64,000 bases of DNA, from NCBI RefSeq assembly GCF_902706605.1, contig NZ_CACSLH010000014.1, forward strand, positions 1-64,000, written 5' to 3'. The stretch's first letter is position 1. Each line of letters starts with the position of its first letter. The translations under genes were made by a program, and so were the position numbers. The notes under the pieces are model-generated. The model saw nothing but the letters and a program-made list of their open reading frames with translations, did not search any database and had not been told where the DNA came from. Source of the stretch: Enterococcus sp. CSURQ0835. GTDB lineage: Bacteria > Bacillota > Bacilli > Lactobacillales > Enterococcaceae. Shown in pieces: positions 36,364 through 44,969 of the stretch.

Positions 36364-37098
36364 ATGAAATTTTTTGAACGAGCATTTCAAGTCGGGTATC
36401 CTGAAGTTGATGCTTTTAAGCGAGTGAAGTTGAGTCAATTGATCGAATGGTGTACGACGGTGTATTATGGATTCGGTGAGCAAGTCGGAATCGATGAAGC
36501 TTATTTGCAACGTGTCGGCGGCAATTGGATCGTGGATGAAGCAGCAGCTGAATTCACTGCTTATCCTCGTTATCACGATCGAATCTTAGTTCGAGGTAGT
36601 GTCGAAAGTTATAATCGATTTTTTGTTTACTGGCAGTTTGAAATTTTAAATGACGAACAGCAACTATTAGGAACGATCCAATTGGCTATGTCACTGCTGG
36701 ATCTTAAAACACGCAAATTAGTTATGATCCCCACGGAATTGGGTGCAGCGTTTGAAGCAGAAAAAAGCGATCATATCAAACGTTTTGCCAAAACGGAGCT
36801 TGAGGGGCTGTCGACTGAACCCAACTTTGAAGTGACGCCACGGTTTAGTGTGCTGGATTACAATGGACATGTTTTTAATGGTCATTATTATGATTGGTGG
36901 CAAGATAGTTTGCCGTTAGATTTTTTGCAAACGCATATCCCTCACACGATCACGGTGCGTTTTGAAGAAGAGATCCGTGCACAAGAAACAGTTGGGATTT
37001 TTTTGAAGCAGATCAATGAGACTTCTGTGCATGCGGTTAAAGGCAAAAATCTCAAAGCTGTCGCGACGATTAATTGGCAACTGGATGAAGTAAATTAG
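36364..37098 (+). CDS. Acyl-ACP thioesterase
   Basis: This 244-residue double hot-dog thioesterase of the bacterial FatA/FatB-like family releases fatty acids from acyl-ACP. The first hot-dog contains AFKRVKLSQLIEWCTTVYYGFGEQVGID. The second has DYNGHVFNGHYYDWWQDSL, holding the Asn/His residues typical of the active site. It is cytosolic. The next gene starts 20 bases later, so the two are probably co-transcribed. Confidence 0.88.
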   Translation: MKFFERAFQVGYPEVDAFKRVKLSQLIEWCTTVYYGFGEQVGIDEAYLQRVGGNWIVDEAAAEFTAYPRYHDRILVRGSVESYNRFFVYWQFEILNDEQQLLGTIQLAMSLLDLKTRKLVMIPTELGAAFEAEKSDHIKRFAKTELEGLSTEPNFEVTPRFSVLDYNGHVFNGHYYDWWQDSLPLDFLQTHIPHTITVRFEEEIRAQETVGIFLKQINETSVHAVKGKNLKAVATINWQLDEVN

Positions 37099-37118
37099 GA
37101 AAAGAAAGCAGGAATAAT

Positions 37119-38222
37119 ATGGCAGAGATGCAAACAACTTTAACCTTTAAACGTGGGTTGACGGTAAAAAATCGGCTCGTGATGGCACCGATGACAACGA
37201 AGATGAGTTTTTATGATGGCGTCGTCACACAAGATGAAATCGATTATTATGCGCTTCATTCTGGTGAAGTCGGGATGGTGATCACGGGAGCGGCTAACAT
37301 TCAAGCAAATGGCAAAGGCTGGGAAGGTGAATTAGGAGTCGAAGCGGATTATCAAATCCCCAATTTAGCCAAACTAGCTGCCGCTATCAAAAAAAATGGG
37401 ACGAAAGCCATTTTACAAATTTTCCATGCCGGTCGCATGACCGATCGATCTGTCTTACGGGGCGAGCTGCCAGTCTCAGCTAGTGCAGTGGCAGCGCAAC
37501 GCGCCGGCGCCGAGACACCACGAGAATTAAGTGAGATAGAGATCCAACAAGTAATCGAAAATTTCAAACAAGCAACGTTACGAGCGATTAAAGCGGGCTT
37601 TGACGGGGTAGAGCTTCATGGTGCCAATACGTATTTGTTGCAACAATTTTTTTCTCCTCATTCAAATCGCCGAACGGATCAATGGGGCGGTGATCGGCAG
37701 AAACGTTTCCGCCTGATCGAAAAAGTCGTGCAAGTCGTGACGCAGGAAGTAGCAGAAAGCGGCGCTGAAAACTTTATCGTCGGCTATCGTTTCTCCCCTG
37801 AAGAAATCGAAACACCAGGAATTCGGTTTGAAGATACGTTGTATTTAGTTGATCAATTGAGCGAACTAGCATTAGATTATTTACATGTTTCGTTAAGTCA
37901 GTTCGATCGGATCGCACAAAGCCCCGATTACCATGAACGACCTATGATTGCTTATTTACAAGCTAAAATCGCTGGACGCGTACCATTGATCGCTGTTGGA
38001 AATGTGCAAACTAAAGCAGACATCACAACATTATTGCAGATTGCTGATTTAGCAGCGGTGGGGCAGTCATTGTTGATCGATCCGCATTTTGTAGCAAAAA
38101 TCTTCAACGATCAGGAAGAACTGATTCGTCGGAAATTGAATCGCTATGACTTAGACGAATTGAAAATTGGCAATGGAGTTATGAGTTTTTTAGAACAGAT
38201 GATGCCGGAACGAATTATTTAA
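37119..38222 (+). CDS. NADH:flavin oxidoreductase (Old Yellow Enzyme family)
   Basis: This 367-residue FMN-dependent TIM-barrel reductase has the N-terminal LTVKNRLVMAPMTT, the HAGR motif (QIFHAGRMTD), the VELHGANTYLLQQFFSPHSN active-site block with its His-x2-Asn pair, and the NRRTDQWGG signature. It reduces activated alkenes or related substrates. It resembles the YqiG/NADH-dependent flavin oxidoreductase type. A terminator follows. Confidence 0.9.
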   Translation: MAEMQTTLTFKRGLTVKNRLVMAPMTTKMSFYDGVVTQDEIDYYALHSGEVGMVITGAANIQANGKGWEGELGVEADYQIPNLAKLAAAIKKNGTKAILQIFHAGRMTDRSVLRGELPVSASAVAAQRAGAETPRELSEIEIQQVIENFKQATLRAIKAGFDGVELHGANTYLLQQFFSPHSNRRTDQWGGDRQKRFRLIEKVVQVVTQEVAESGAENFIVGYRFSPEEIETPGIRFEDTLYLVDQLSELALDYLHVSLSQFDRIAQSPDYHERPMIAYLQAKIAGRVPLIAVGNVQTKADITTLLQIADLAAVGQSLLIDPHFVAKIFNDQEELIRRKLNRYDLDELKIGNGVMSFLEQMMPERII

Positions 38223-38272
38223 TCAAACTTTCATGTTTGAAATCATAAATGAATTAGAAAATGAATGATCAG

Positions 38273-38311
38273 AAAGACTTGTTTTGCTTAGTTGCGAACA
38301 AGTCTTTTTTG
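38273..38311 (+). terminator. Terminator of the thioesterase-OYE unit
   Basis: The AAGACTTGTT / AACAAGTCTT stem is followed by TTTT. Confidence 0.8.
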
Positions 38312-38484
38312 CTAGGATCAGTTATTTTTGCTTTTGCTACCAATTAGAAAAAATAAAAAACTACTCAAAAATGAAAAGCTTGTGAAAAAAATCTTTTTCT
38401 GCTATTAGTAGCAAAAAAGTTTTGGTATACTGAGGGCGCGTAAGAAAGCGCATCAAACATTTTAAGCAGAAGGAGTGTTTTTAA

Positions 38485-38961
38485 ATGAAAAAAGTATTTA
38501 AGGGCGTTATGTTGGTCTTTTTTGCCGCTTTTTTAGTGGTTCTAGGTGGCTGTTCAAAGAGTAACGCGGAAGATCGAGCAAATGATGATATCAAATGGCA
38601 ATTTATCAGTCCAGCTGATATGAAAAAAGTGGTCCAAACAGAAGACACATCCAATTATCAAATCTTAGACATCCAGCCGAAAAAAGATTTCGCCAAAGGA
38701 CACATCCCAGGTTCCATCAGCGTGCCCGCTTATCCAGTCGACACGAAAGAGTTAGAAAAATTAGTCGTGGATGCGGCACCTAAATTCAAAGACGGAAAAA
38801 ATCCGATCTATGTCGTTTGTCCTGGTGGTGGCGGTGGTGCCAAACGTTCGATTTCACTTTTGATTGACGAAGGAATCGCTAAATCACGTTTGTACATCGT
38901 GGAAAATGGCGCGAAAAAATGGCCGTATAAAGATGACTCAACAGTTTGGGTCGCAGATTAA
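38485..38961 (+). CDS. Rhodanese-domain lipoprotein
   Basis: This 158-residue exported lipoprotein has lipobox VLGGC (Cys23) and a single rhodanese domain (about residues 40-155). The active-site cysteine is Cys112 in VVCPGGGGGAKRS, a glycine-rich loop different from the usual six-residue rhodanese loop. It should carry a persulfide on the outer membrane face. It has its own extended -10 promoter (TGGTATACT, about 38422-38430) and terminator, and it lies directly upstream of leader RNA copy B and the exported-rhodanese operon, which suggests a related role. Confidence 0.85.
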   Translation: MKKVFKGVMLVFFAAFLVVLGGCSKSNAEDRANDDIKWQFISPADMKKVVQTEDTSNYQILDIQPKKDFAKGHIPGSISVPAYPVDTKELEKLVVDAAPKFKDGKNPIYVVCPGGGGGAKRSISLLIDEGIAKSRLYIVENGAKKWPYKDDSTVWVAD

Positions 38962-38970
38962 CAAAGTTTG

Positions 38971-38997
38971 AGCAGGAGCTAAGGTTCCTGCTTTTTT
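38971..38997 (+). terminator. Terminator of the rhodanese lipoprotein gene
   Basis: The AGCAGGAGC-TAA-GGTTCCTGCT hairpin is followed by TTTTT. Confidence 0.8.
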
Positions 38998-39064
38998 ATT
39001 GTAAAGCGGTCTTGAAGTGAAACGGTAGAAATGCAGAAAGAAATAAAAATATTTTGGGAAAACA

Positions 39065-39093
39065 TTGCGACTGTCGGTAGGATTGGTTATACT
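39065..39093 (+). promoter_or_regulatory. Promoter of leader RNA copy B
   Basis: TTGCGA (39065-39070) and TATACT (39088-39093) are 17 bases apart, the same layout and -10 as copy A. Transcription would begin near 39100. Confidence 0.75.
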
Positions 39094-39099
39094 CGATGG

Positions 39100-39352
39100 A
39101 GAAAACATTCACATGATAACAGGAGGTGAAGGAAATGATGAAATGGTTCAAGCAATGACTTTGAGTAGTCCATACACTTAGAGTTTCTAAGCTAGTCGAC
39201 TTACAAATCTTTTCCTTCAGATTTTCCTGCTGCTGGACAGCCTACCCGATGCGATAGGATCAGTGTGTTCAAAATGATTGAAGACAACGTGTGATTGCAG
39301 TTGATTATTTGATGGGAAAAGCATGCTCATTTACGCATGTTTCTTTTTTGTG
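39100..39352 (+). ncRNA. Structured leader RNA, copy B (candidate riboswitch or attenuator)
   Basis: This shares with copy A: ATGATAA, AGGAGGTGAAGG (39121-39132), a very short ORF (MMKWFKQ, 39135-39158), the identical 15-base hairpin CTTAGAGTTTCTAAG (about 39177-39191), and TTTTCCTTCA (39210-39219), which can pair with TGAAGGAAA over the ribosome-binding site. It also has TTCAAAATGATTGAAG (14 of 16 bases as in copy A), and a terminator-like hairpin around GCATGC...GCATG with TTCTTTTTT (to about 39350). Compared with A it has about 80 extra bases after the closing stem. The stem is preserved although its sequence differs, which supports a functional RNA. It precedes the thirteen-gene operon. 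Confidence 0.65.
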
Positions 39353-39410
39353 TGTAAAAATTTTTGGTAGCTGACTAGCGCCAAAAAACAAACGAGGTTT
39401 ATGAGAGCTG

Positions 39411-39555
39411 ATTTTTAACTAAAAAATTTGTTTCTTAAAAACGAAAAAGGATGCCAGTTCCACTTAGCGCTTTAATTATTTAGTGGAATGGTATACGGCT
39501 TGAGAAACAGTAGAAATTTTTAACTAAAAATTTGTTTCTTAAAAACGAAAAAGGA
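39411..39555 (+). repeat. Pair of 40-base direct repeats before the exported rhodanese gene
   Basis: Two copies (39411-39451 and 39516-39555) are identical except for one A. They include TTTTTAACTAAAAA and end in the ribosome-binding site AAAAAGGA. The second copy directly serves the rhodanese start at 39564. The 64 bases between hold a small hairpin TTCCACT...AGTGGAA. Confidence 0.85.
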
Positions 39556-39563
39556 GAATTCCC

Positions 39564-40580
39564 ATGAAAAAAATCGCTGCAATTGTAAGTTGTCTTTTTT
39601 TGACTGCAATCGTTGTCACGTTTCATAGTACTGAAAGTCAGGCGGCTACGTCACATTTAGTCAAAAGCGGTGAAGTCACCGCGACGGATTTTTTCATCAA
39701 TGCTAAGCAAGCTAAAGCCCAATTAAAAGAAAAGCCACAAACGGTGGTGATCGAAGCGTCTTACGGTGAAGGAAAAAATTACCACAAAGCGCATCTGCCA
39801 AATGCAGTTCATCTTGATACGATGGCAATCGAAACAGAAAAAAATAATTGGAATATCTTACCCGCTAAAACAAGTGCGAAGGCTTTTTTAAAAAAAGGTG
39901 TGACTAAAAATACGCCCGTCTTGATTTATTCCGATGATGTCAATGCGGCTTCCCGTGTTGCCTTTGTCGCGTACTGGCTTGGTGTAGATCAAGTCAAGAT
40001 CTTAGATGGTGGCTTGAAGGCTTGGGAAAAAGCGGATTATCAAACGGAAAAAGGTGACGTCAAAGCAAAAGTCGCAACTGATTTTGGTGCCACGGTCCCA
40101 GGTCGTCCCGAAGCGTTGATCTCAACTTCAGCTGATCTGCTAAAAGCAAAAGAACAAAATCCCGATTTAGTCTTAGCTAGCACGCGGAGCTGGAAAGAAT
40201 TTACCGGTAAGACGAGTGGCTATGATTATATTAAAAACGCGGGTGAACCAGCTGGCGCAGTTTATGCGAAGTCCAGCAAGACAAGTGCCGATGTTGCCTA
40301 TTTAGTGAACAAAGACATGACAGTCAAAGATCCGACGAATATTTTTGCGGACTGGCAAAAGTGGGGCATCACCCCCGATAAAGAAGTTGCTTTTTACTGC
40401 GGGACAGGTTGGCGAGCTGCGACTGCTTTTTTCATCACCAAGCAAGCGGGCTGGCAAAACGTTAAACTGTTCGATGGTGGGTGGTATGACTGGGATAAAG
40501 CTCATCAAAAAGACCCTAGTAAGTATCCTGTCCAAGTCGGAGATCCGCGGGACAAAGATAACGTGAAGATCTTGAATTAA
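39564..40580 (+). CDS. Exported tandem-rhodanese sulfurtransferase (YnjE-like)
   Basis: This 338-residue protein has a signal peptide (cleavage near SQAATS) and two rhodanese domains. The first (about residues 45-165) has Asp at the active position (YSDDVNAASR) and is probably structural. The second (about 185-325) carries the catalytic Cys279 in FYCGTGWRAA. It should move sulfur as persulfide outside the cytoplasm. E. coli YnjE is a comparable exported rhodanese and also belongs to an operon with a YnjBCD ABC transporter, as here. It is the first gene of the long operon; the next start overlaps its stop by one base. Confidence 0.88.
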   Translation: MKKIAAIVSCLFLTAIVVTFHSTESQAATSHLVKSGEVTATDFFINAKQAKAQLKEKPQTVVIEASYGEGKNYHKAHLPNAVHLDTMAIETEKNNWNILPAKTSAKAFLKKGVTKNTPVLIYSDDVNAASRVAFVAYWLGVDQVKILDGGLKAWEKADYQTEKGDVKAKVATDFGATVPGRPEALISTSADLLKAKEQNPDLVLASTRSWKEFTGKTSGYDYIKNAGEPAGAVYAKSSKTSADVAYLVNKDMTVKDPTNIFADWQKWGITPDKEVAFYCGTGWRAATAFFITKQAGWQNVKLFDGGWYDWDKAHQKDPSKYPVQVGDPRDKDNVKILN

Positions 40581-40969
40581 TGCTGAAAAAATTTTTATTT
40601 GGCTTAGTGCACGGGTTGCAGTTGGGCTGTCTCGGCGCGATTTATCTCCTTTCAGATCTTTATGCAAATCATCTAGGCTTTATGCGCAATGTGTCTTTTT
40701 ATCAGGAAGAGTTTATGCAAAGTCTTGGCGCGAAATTTTTGTTGCCGCTTAGTTTAATTTTTGTAGCGGTGGCAGTTTGGTTCTTTGTTCACCACAAAAA
40801 ATTTGAAGCGGGGCTATTCATCATCATGACATTAGTTTTCAGCAGTTGGCAAATTTTTTTCAATTTAGAAACGCAACCGATTTATTATTTGATCAGTTCT
40901 TGTTTGTTCGTTGTTTGCTTGTTGCAATTTTGGTTGGCTTTGGCCAGTAGAAAGGAACACCATCGATGA
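40580..40969 (+). CDS. Small four-helix membrane protein
   Basis: This 129-residue protein has four hydrophobic segments (about residues 5-25, 52-70, 77-93 and 101-120). I do not recognise the family. Its start shares a base with the upstream stop (TAATG), and its stop overlaps the next start, so translation is coupled on both sides. It may hold the redox partners encoded next at the membrane. Confidence 0.65.
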   Translation: MLKKFLFGLVHGLQLGCLGAIYLLSDLYANHLGFMRNVSFYQEEFMQSLGAKFLLPLSLIFVAVAVWFFVHHKKFEAGLFIIMTLVFSSWQIFFNLETQPIYYLISSCLFVVCLLQFWLALASRKEHHR

Positions 40970-41331
40970 AATATTCGCAAAAAACTCGCGACCTCAGTCA
41001 GTTGATCGCTGAAAATTGTACGTCATGCAAACGTTGTATGAAAGACTGTCTGTTTTTACAAAAATATTGTGATGATCCGCAAGAATTATTTGACCGATTT
41101 TTAACGGAAGATCTCGATCCAATCGTGCCGTATTCTTGCTTGTTGTGTGGTCGCTGTACGGTGGTGTGTCCGTTGCAACTAAAATTAGACGAAGCCTTTT
41201 TAGCGATGCGGCAAGATTTAGCAAAAGAAAAACTGCCGCTGAAACAATTGAAAAGTGTCCGCGTACATCAGTGGCTTTCTACTAGCCGCTTGTTTTGTGG
41301 TTGGAATCTAGGAAAGAAGGCGGACAAATGA
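40966..41331 (+). CDS. 4Fe-4S dicluster protein (HdrC-like)
   Basis: This 121-residue ferredoxin-type protein has two cysteine clusters, CTSCKRCMKDC (about residues 19-29) and CLLCGRCTVVCP (about 60-71). Each fits one 4Fe-4S cluster, in the pattern of HdrC and of GlpC-like subunits. It has no signal peptide. It is coupled to the HdrB-like gene by an ATGA overlap, and the two probably form one enzyme. Confidence 0.85.
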   Translation: MKYSQKTRDLSQLIAENCTSCKRCMKDCLFLQKYCDDPQELFDRFLTEDLDPIVPYSCLLCGRCTVVCPLQLKLDEAFLAMRQDLAKEKLPLKQLKSVRVHQWLSTSRLFCGWNLGKKADK

Positions 41332-42083
41332 GATACGGATTTATGGCGGGCTGCTCGTTAAGTTCCACTTCCCCGGAACGCGTCGGGCAAGTCATCGCGG
41401 ATTTGAAAAAAATTTATCCAGAGCTAGCTGTGATTCAAGCGTGTTGTGGTAAGCCGACGAAAATGATCGGTGAGCAAGCTGCATTCAAACGTCGCTTTGG
41501 ACAATTAACGGACAAAGTCGAAGCAGCTGAGATCGATGAGCTGATCGTAGCTTGTCAAGGTTGTATCAAAGTGATGCGAGAAGAAAATCAATTCAAGACG
41601 AGCTCCTTGTGGGTGAAACTGGCGGAAATGGGTTTGCCAAAAGAATTTGTAGGTAAAGCGCAAGCCAGTGATGTCATTTTTTCGATCCAAGATTCTTGTC
41701 CCACCAAAGATATGCCTGAGATCCATGAAGCGGTGCGTTACTTGTTGAAGGAATTAGGCTATGAAGTTAAAAAAAGTCGGTTGACTGGAAAAAATACGAT
41801 GTGCTGTGGGATGGGCGGGATGTGTGGCGTCTCAAACCCGCCGCTAGCAAAAGAGATCGCGCAAAAACGGGTCCATGATTTTAAAACCGATCACATCGTC
41901 ACTTATTGTGCCAGTTGTACGTCTGCGATGCAGTTAGGTGGCGGTCAAGCGTGGCATTTATTAGATCTGATCTATGGTCCAGTCGTTGATTCGACTACTA
42001 CTTGTGCGCCTCATCCGTTGAGAAAGCCGCTTAAAGCATGGGCTAATCGGTATCAAACAAAACGAATCATTGAAAAGGGGTAA
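41328..42083 (+). CDS. CCG-domain protein (HdrB-like)
   Basis: This 251-residue protein has cysteine-rich CCG-type motifs: CCGKPTK and ACQGC in the first half, and TMCCGMGGMCG then YCASCTSA in the second. These domains hold the non-cubane [4Fe-4S] clusters that cleave disulfides in heterodisulfide reductase, or serve succinate/lactate oxidation in relatives. With the preceding gene it makes an HdrCB-like pair. The role suggested by the rhodanese context is reduction or handling of a persulfide or disulfide substrate. The start at 41328 overlaps the previous stop. Confidence 0.82.
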   Translation: MRYGFMAGCSLSSTSPERVGQVIADLKKIYPELAVIQACCGKPTKMIGEQAAFKRRFGQLTDKVEAAEIDELIVACQGCIKVMREENQFKTSSLWVKLAEMGLPKEFVGKAQASDVIFSIQDSCPTKDMPEIHEAVRYLLKELGYEVKKSRLTGKNTMCCGMGGMCGVSNPPLAKEIAQKRVHDFKTDHIVTYCASCTSAMQLGGGQAWHLLDLIYGPVVDSTTTCAPHPLRKPLKAWANRYQTKRIIEKG

Positions 42084-42092
42084 GAGTTTTTT

Positions 42093-43343
42093 ATGAAGAA
42101 ATGGGTCTTAGGAACGTTCGTGACTGTTAGTGCGGTGGCTCTTTTGGCTGGCTGCAAGTCAGGCAATAGTGAGTCGAGTAAACAAAACCAAACGGCAGAT
42201 TCGATCACGAATTTCAAACAAGCCGAAAAAAAAGCACGCGGCAAGACCGTGACTTTTTACGGTTATGGTGGTGACGAGAAAGCCAATCAATGGGTAGACG
42301 AAGTGGTGACCCCAGCGATGAAAACGAAATATGATGTGACCGTCAAACGTGTTCCGATGGATATCAATGAGATTTTAAATAAGTTGTCGACTGAAAAAGA
42401 AGCCGGCAGTAAAACAGGTGATATCGATGTCATTTGGATCAATGGCGAAAATTTTTACACAGCGAAACAAGCTGGACTTTTATACGGACCGATCACCAAC
42501 AAAGTGGACTCTTTTGAAAAATTGATGGATACAAAAGGTCACGCTGCAAAATATGATTTTGGCGTGAAAACAGAAGGTTATGAAGTTCCTTATGGTACCG
42601 CCCAAATCGTCTTTGGCGGTGATAAAGAAAAATTTACGGCGGGCTTTCCAACGAGTACCGAAAAATTATTAGACTACGCGAAAGCAAATCCCGGTAAGAT
42701 CACTTACACGGCACCACCAGAATTTACCGGCAGTGCGTTTGTCCGAAATGTGATTTGTGACATCGTCGGCTATGAAAAAGTGGAAGCAGCACCTGCTACG
42801 AAAGCGGGTTTATACAAAGTCATCAAACCAGGCTTAGATTATTTGAATACGATCAAACCTTATTTGTGGCAAGCTGGGAAAACCTATCCCAAGACACCGG
42901 CAGAACTGGATCAAATGTTTGCAGCGGGCCAAGTAGACATGACGTATAGTTATTCTCAAATGCACATAGCTGAAAAACGCAGCGATCAAGAATTTAAAGA
43001 CACGACGGAATCTTTCTTGTTTGATAAGGGAACGATCGCCAACCAAAATTATTTAGCGATCGCCAACACATCAAAAGAAAAAGGCGCCGCCCTAGCTTTG
43101 ATCAATGAGATGACAAGTGAAAGTGCGCAATTGAAAAAAGCGGAAGCCAAGTACGGCTATAGTATCCCACCGTTTGATCCGCAAAAATTATCTCCAGCAG
43201 CAAACGAACAATTAGCTGCTCTTTATAAAAATCAAGGGGTCCCAACGCTGCAAGAATTAGATGCAAAACAGATCCCAGAAGTGCAAGCGAAGAAAATCCC
43301 GCTCATCGAAGCTTTGTGGAAAGAACATGTCTTGCATGAATAA
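42093..43343 (+). CDS. ABC importer substrate-binding lipoprotein (YnjB-like)
   Basis: This 416-residue lipoprotein has signal sequence and lipobox LLAGC and a class-II solute-binding fold (FYGYGGDEKANQWVDEVVTP at about residues 52-70, GDIDVIWINGENFYTAK near 110, TYSYSQMHIAE late in the protein). It resembles E. coli YnjB. Its ligand is unknown. It is followed by two permease genes and the ATPase gene of the same importer. Confidence 0.85.
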   Translation: MKKWVLGTFVTVSAVALLAGCKSGNSESSKQNQTADSITNFKQAEKKARGKTVTFYGYGGDEKANQWVDEVVTPAMKTKYDVTVKRVPMDINEILNKLSTEKEAGSKTGDIDVIWINGENFYTAKQAGLLYGPITNKVDSFEKLMDTKGHAAKYDFGVKTEGYEVPYGTAQIVFGGDKEKFTAGFPTSTEKLLDYAKANPGKITYTAPPEFTGSAFVRNVICDIVGYEKVEAAPATKAGLYKVIKPGLDYLNTIKPYLWQAGKTYPKTPAELDQMFAAGQVDMTYSYSQMHIAEKRSDQEFKDTTESFLFDKGTIANQNYLAIANTSKEKGAALALINEMTSESAQLKKAEAKYGYSIPPFDPQKLSPAANEQLAALYKNQGVPTLQELDAKQIPEVQAKKIPLIEALWKEHVLHE

Positions 43344-44190
43344 AAAATTTTTCTTAGTTTTGCCGTTTCTACTTTTGAACAGTGTGATCTTAGTGGTCGC
43401 GCTGTTTAAAATGGTGCGGCTTTCATTAGGTATTTATCCTTTGATCGGCTTACATAAAATGACCTTTGCGTATTATCAAGAACTGGTGACCAATAAATTA
43501 TTTTTTACTTCGGTCATCAATAGCTTTTGGCTCGCCATAGTCGCTACACTATTGGCACTAGTGATCGGGTTAGCCGCCGCTTTAGCGTTAGCTAAAAATG
43601 ACAATTGCTTAGTACACGGATTCTACCAATTGCCCATTACGTTCCCTCATTTGATCGTGGCGTTGATGATCATGCAGTTGTTCAGTCAAACGGGACTTTT
43701 TTCTCGGCTAGCCTATCACTTCGGCTTGATCCAACAGATCGGAGAGTTTCCGCTTTTGATCCATGATGATTTGGGCATCGGGATCTTGCTTGTTTTTTTA
43801 TATAAAGAGATCCCTTACGTAGCGGTGAGTGTTTTAGCGATCGTAAAACAGTTGCAAGGTGGGTATCAAGCAGTCGCGTATAATCTTGGGGCTAGTAAGC
43901 GGCAAACTTTTTTTAAAGTCACATTGCCACTGTTGCAACCAACACTTGCGACATTGTTTATTATTTTATTTTGTTTTACCTTTGCCTCATTTGAAGTTCC
44001 ATTTTTATTGGGCAGTCCGAAAAACGAAATGATCGCGGTGACCGCCTATGATCTATTTACGCAAGCTGACCTTACGACGCGCCCCCAAGCTTTCGCGTTA
44101 AATGTTGTCATGACTTTGATTTGTGTCATCGTTTCGGCTAGTACGCTATGGATCAGCTATTTATTGCCGGGAGGAAGGAGAGGCCGATGA
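43327..44190 (+). CDS. ABC permease, first half (YnjC-like)
   Basis: This 287-residue integral membrane permease has about six segments. The ATPase-contact EAA loop is recognisable near residue 195 (AYNLGASKRQTFFKVTLPLLQP). E. coli YnjC is a fused protein with two such halves; here they are separate genes. The start is uncertain: 43327 follows GGAAAG closely, and 43336 is an alternative. Both overlap the binding-protein gene. Confidence 0.82.
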   Translation: MSCMNKKFFLVLPFLLLNSVILVVALFKMVRLSLGIYPLIGLHKMTFAYYQELVTNKLFFTSVINSFWLAIVATLLALVIGLAAALALAKNDNCLVHGFYQLPITFPHLIVALMIMQLFSQTGLFSRLAYHFGLIQQIGEFPLLIHDDLGIGILLVFLYKEIPYVAVSVLAIVKQLQGGYQAVAYNLGASKRQTFFKVTLPLLQPTLATLFIILFCFTFASFEVPFLLGSPKNEMIAVTAYDLFTQADLTTRPQAFALNVVMTLICVIVSASTLWISYLLPGGRRGR

Positions 44191-44969
44191 AAAAAGTGAG
44201 TTTCAATTTGCTTAGTTGCGGCTTGATCGCATTGCCGTTAATCGTCTTAGGCTTGTGGGCCGTCAATGGTAAATGGATGTACCCCGCGATTTTTCCCAGT
44301 GAATACAGCTTGCAGAAGGTCGTCTCAGCTAGTCAAGAGCCTAATTTCTGGCCAGCTGTGCTCAATAGCTTGTTCTTAGCGAGCGGTGCGACACTTTTGA
44401 CTTTAGTTATCGCACTTCCCGCGGCAAAATTTTTCGCATTTCAAACGTATCTGTCTAGCAAAATAGTGGAGCTGATCATTTATGTGCCGTTTATTTTACC
44501 TGCCATTGCGCTGATCACTTCGACGCAAACCGTCATGATCCAGTTGCATTTGACTGGGACGTTCACCGGTATCTTATTACTGCACACGTATTTTATGTTG
44601 CCGTATGCGTTGCAGATCTTAGTGGAAAGTTATTTAAAAATGGGTACTGGGTATGAGCAGACCGCTCGCGCATTAGGAGCAGGTGGTGGCCAAACTTTTT
44701 TTCAAGTGACTTTCCCGCTCTTACGTCCGGGAATTGCAACAGCAGCCGGGCTAGCGTTTATCGTTTCATTTAGTCAATACTTACCGACTTTTTTCATTGG
44801 CGGCGGCAAGATCATCACATTGCCGCTGATTTTATTACCGTATGCCAACAATGGTCGATTTGGGATCGCTGCAGTGGATAGCCTCGTCTTTTTATTAGCT
44901 TGCATGTTAGGCGTCTGGGGTTGGAAGTTATTGATAGGAAGGAATCGTTATGAGTGTAATCGTAAATAA
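44187..44969 (+). CDS. ABC permease, second half (YnjC-like)
   Basis: This 260-residue permease has about six membrane segments and an EAA loop (ARALGAGGGQTFFQVTFPLLRPG, about residues 165-187). The start at 44187 follows AAGGAGAG and overlaps the previous stop (ATGA). It forms the transmembrane pair with the preceding product. Confidence 0.83.
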   Translation: MKKVSFNLLSCGLIALPLIVLGLWAVNGKWMYPAIFPSEYSLQKVVSASQEPNFWPAVLNSLFLASGATLLTLVIALPAAKFFAFQTYLSSKIVELIIYVPFILPAIALITSTQTVMIQLHLTGTFTGILLLHTYFMLPYALQILVESYLKMGTGYEQTARALGAGGGQTFFQVTFPLLRPGIATAAGLAFIVSFSQYLPTFFIGGGKIITLPLILLPYANNGRFGIAAVDSLVFLLACMLGVWGWKLLIGRNRYECNRK

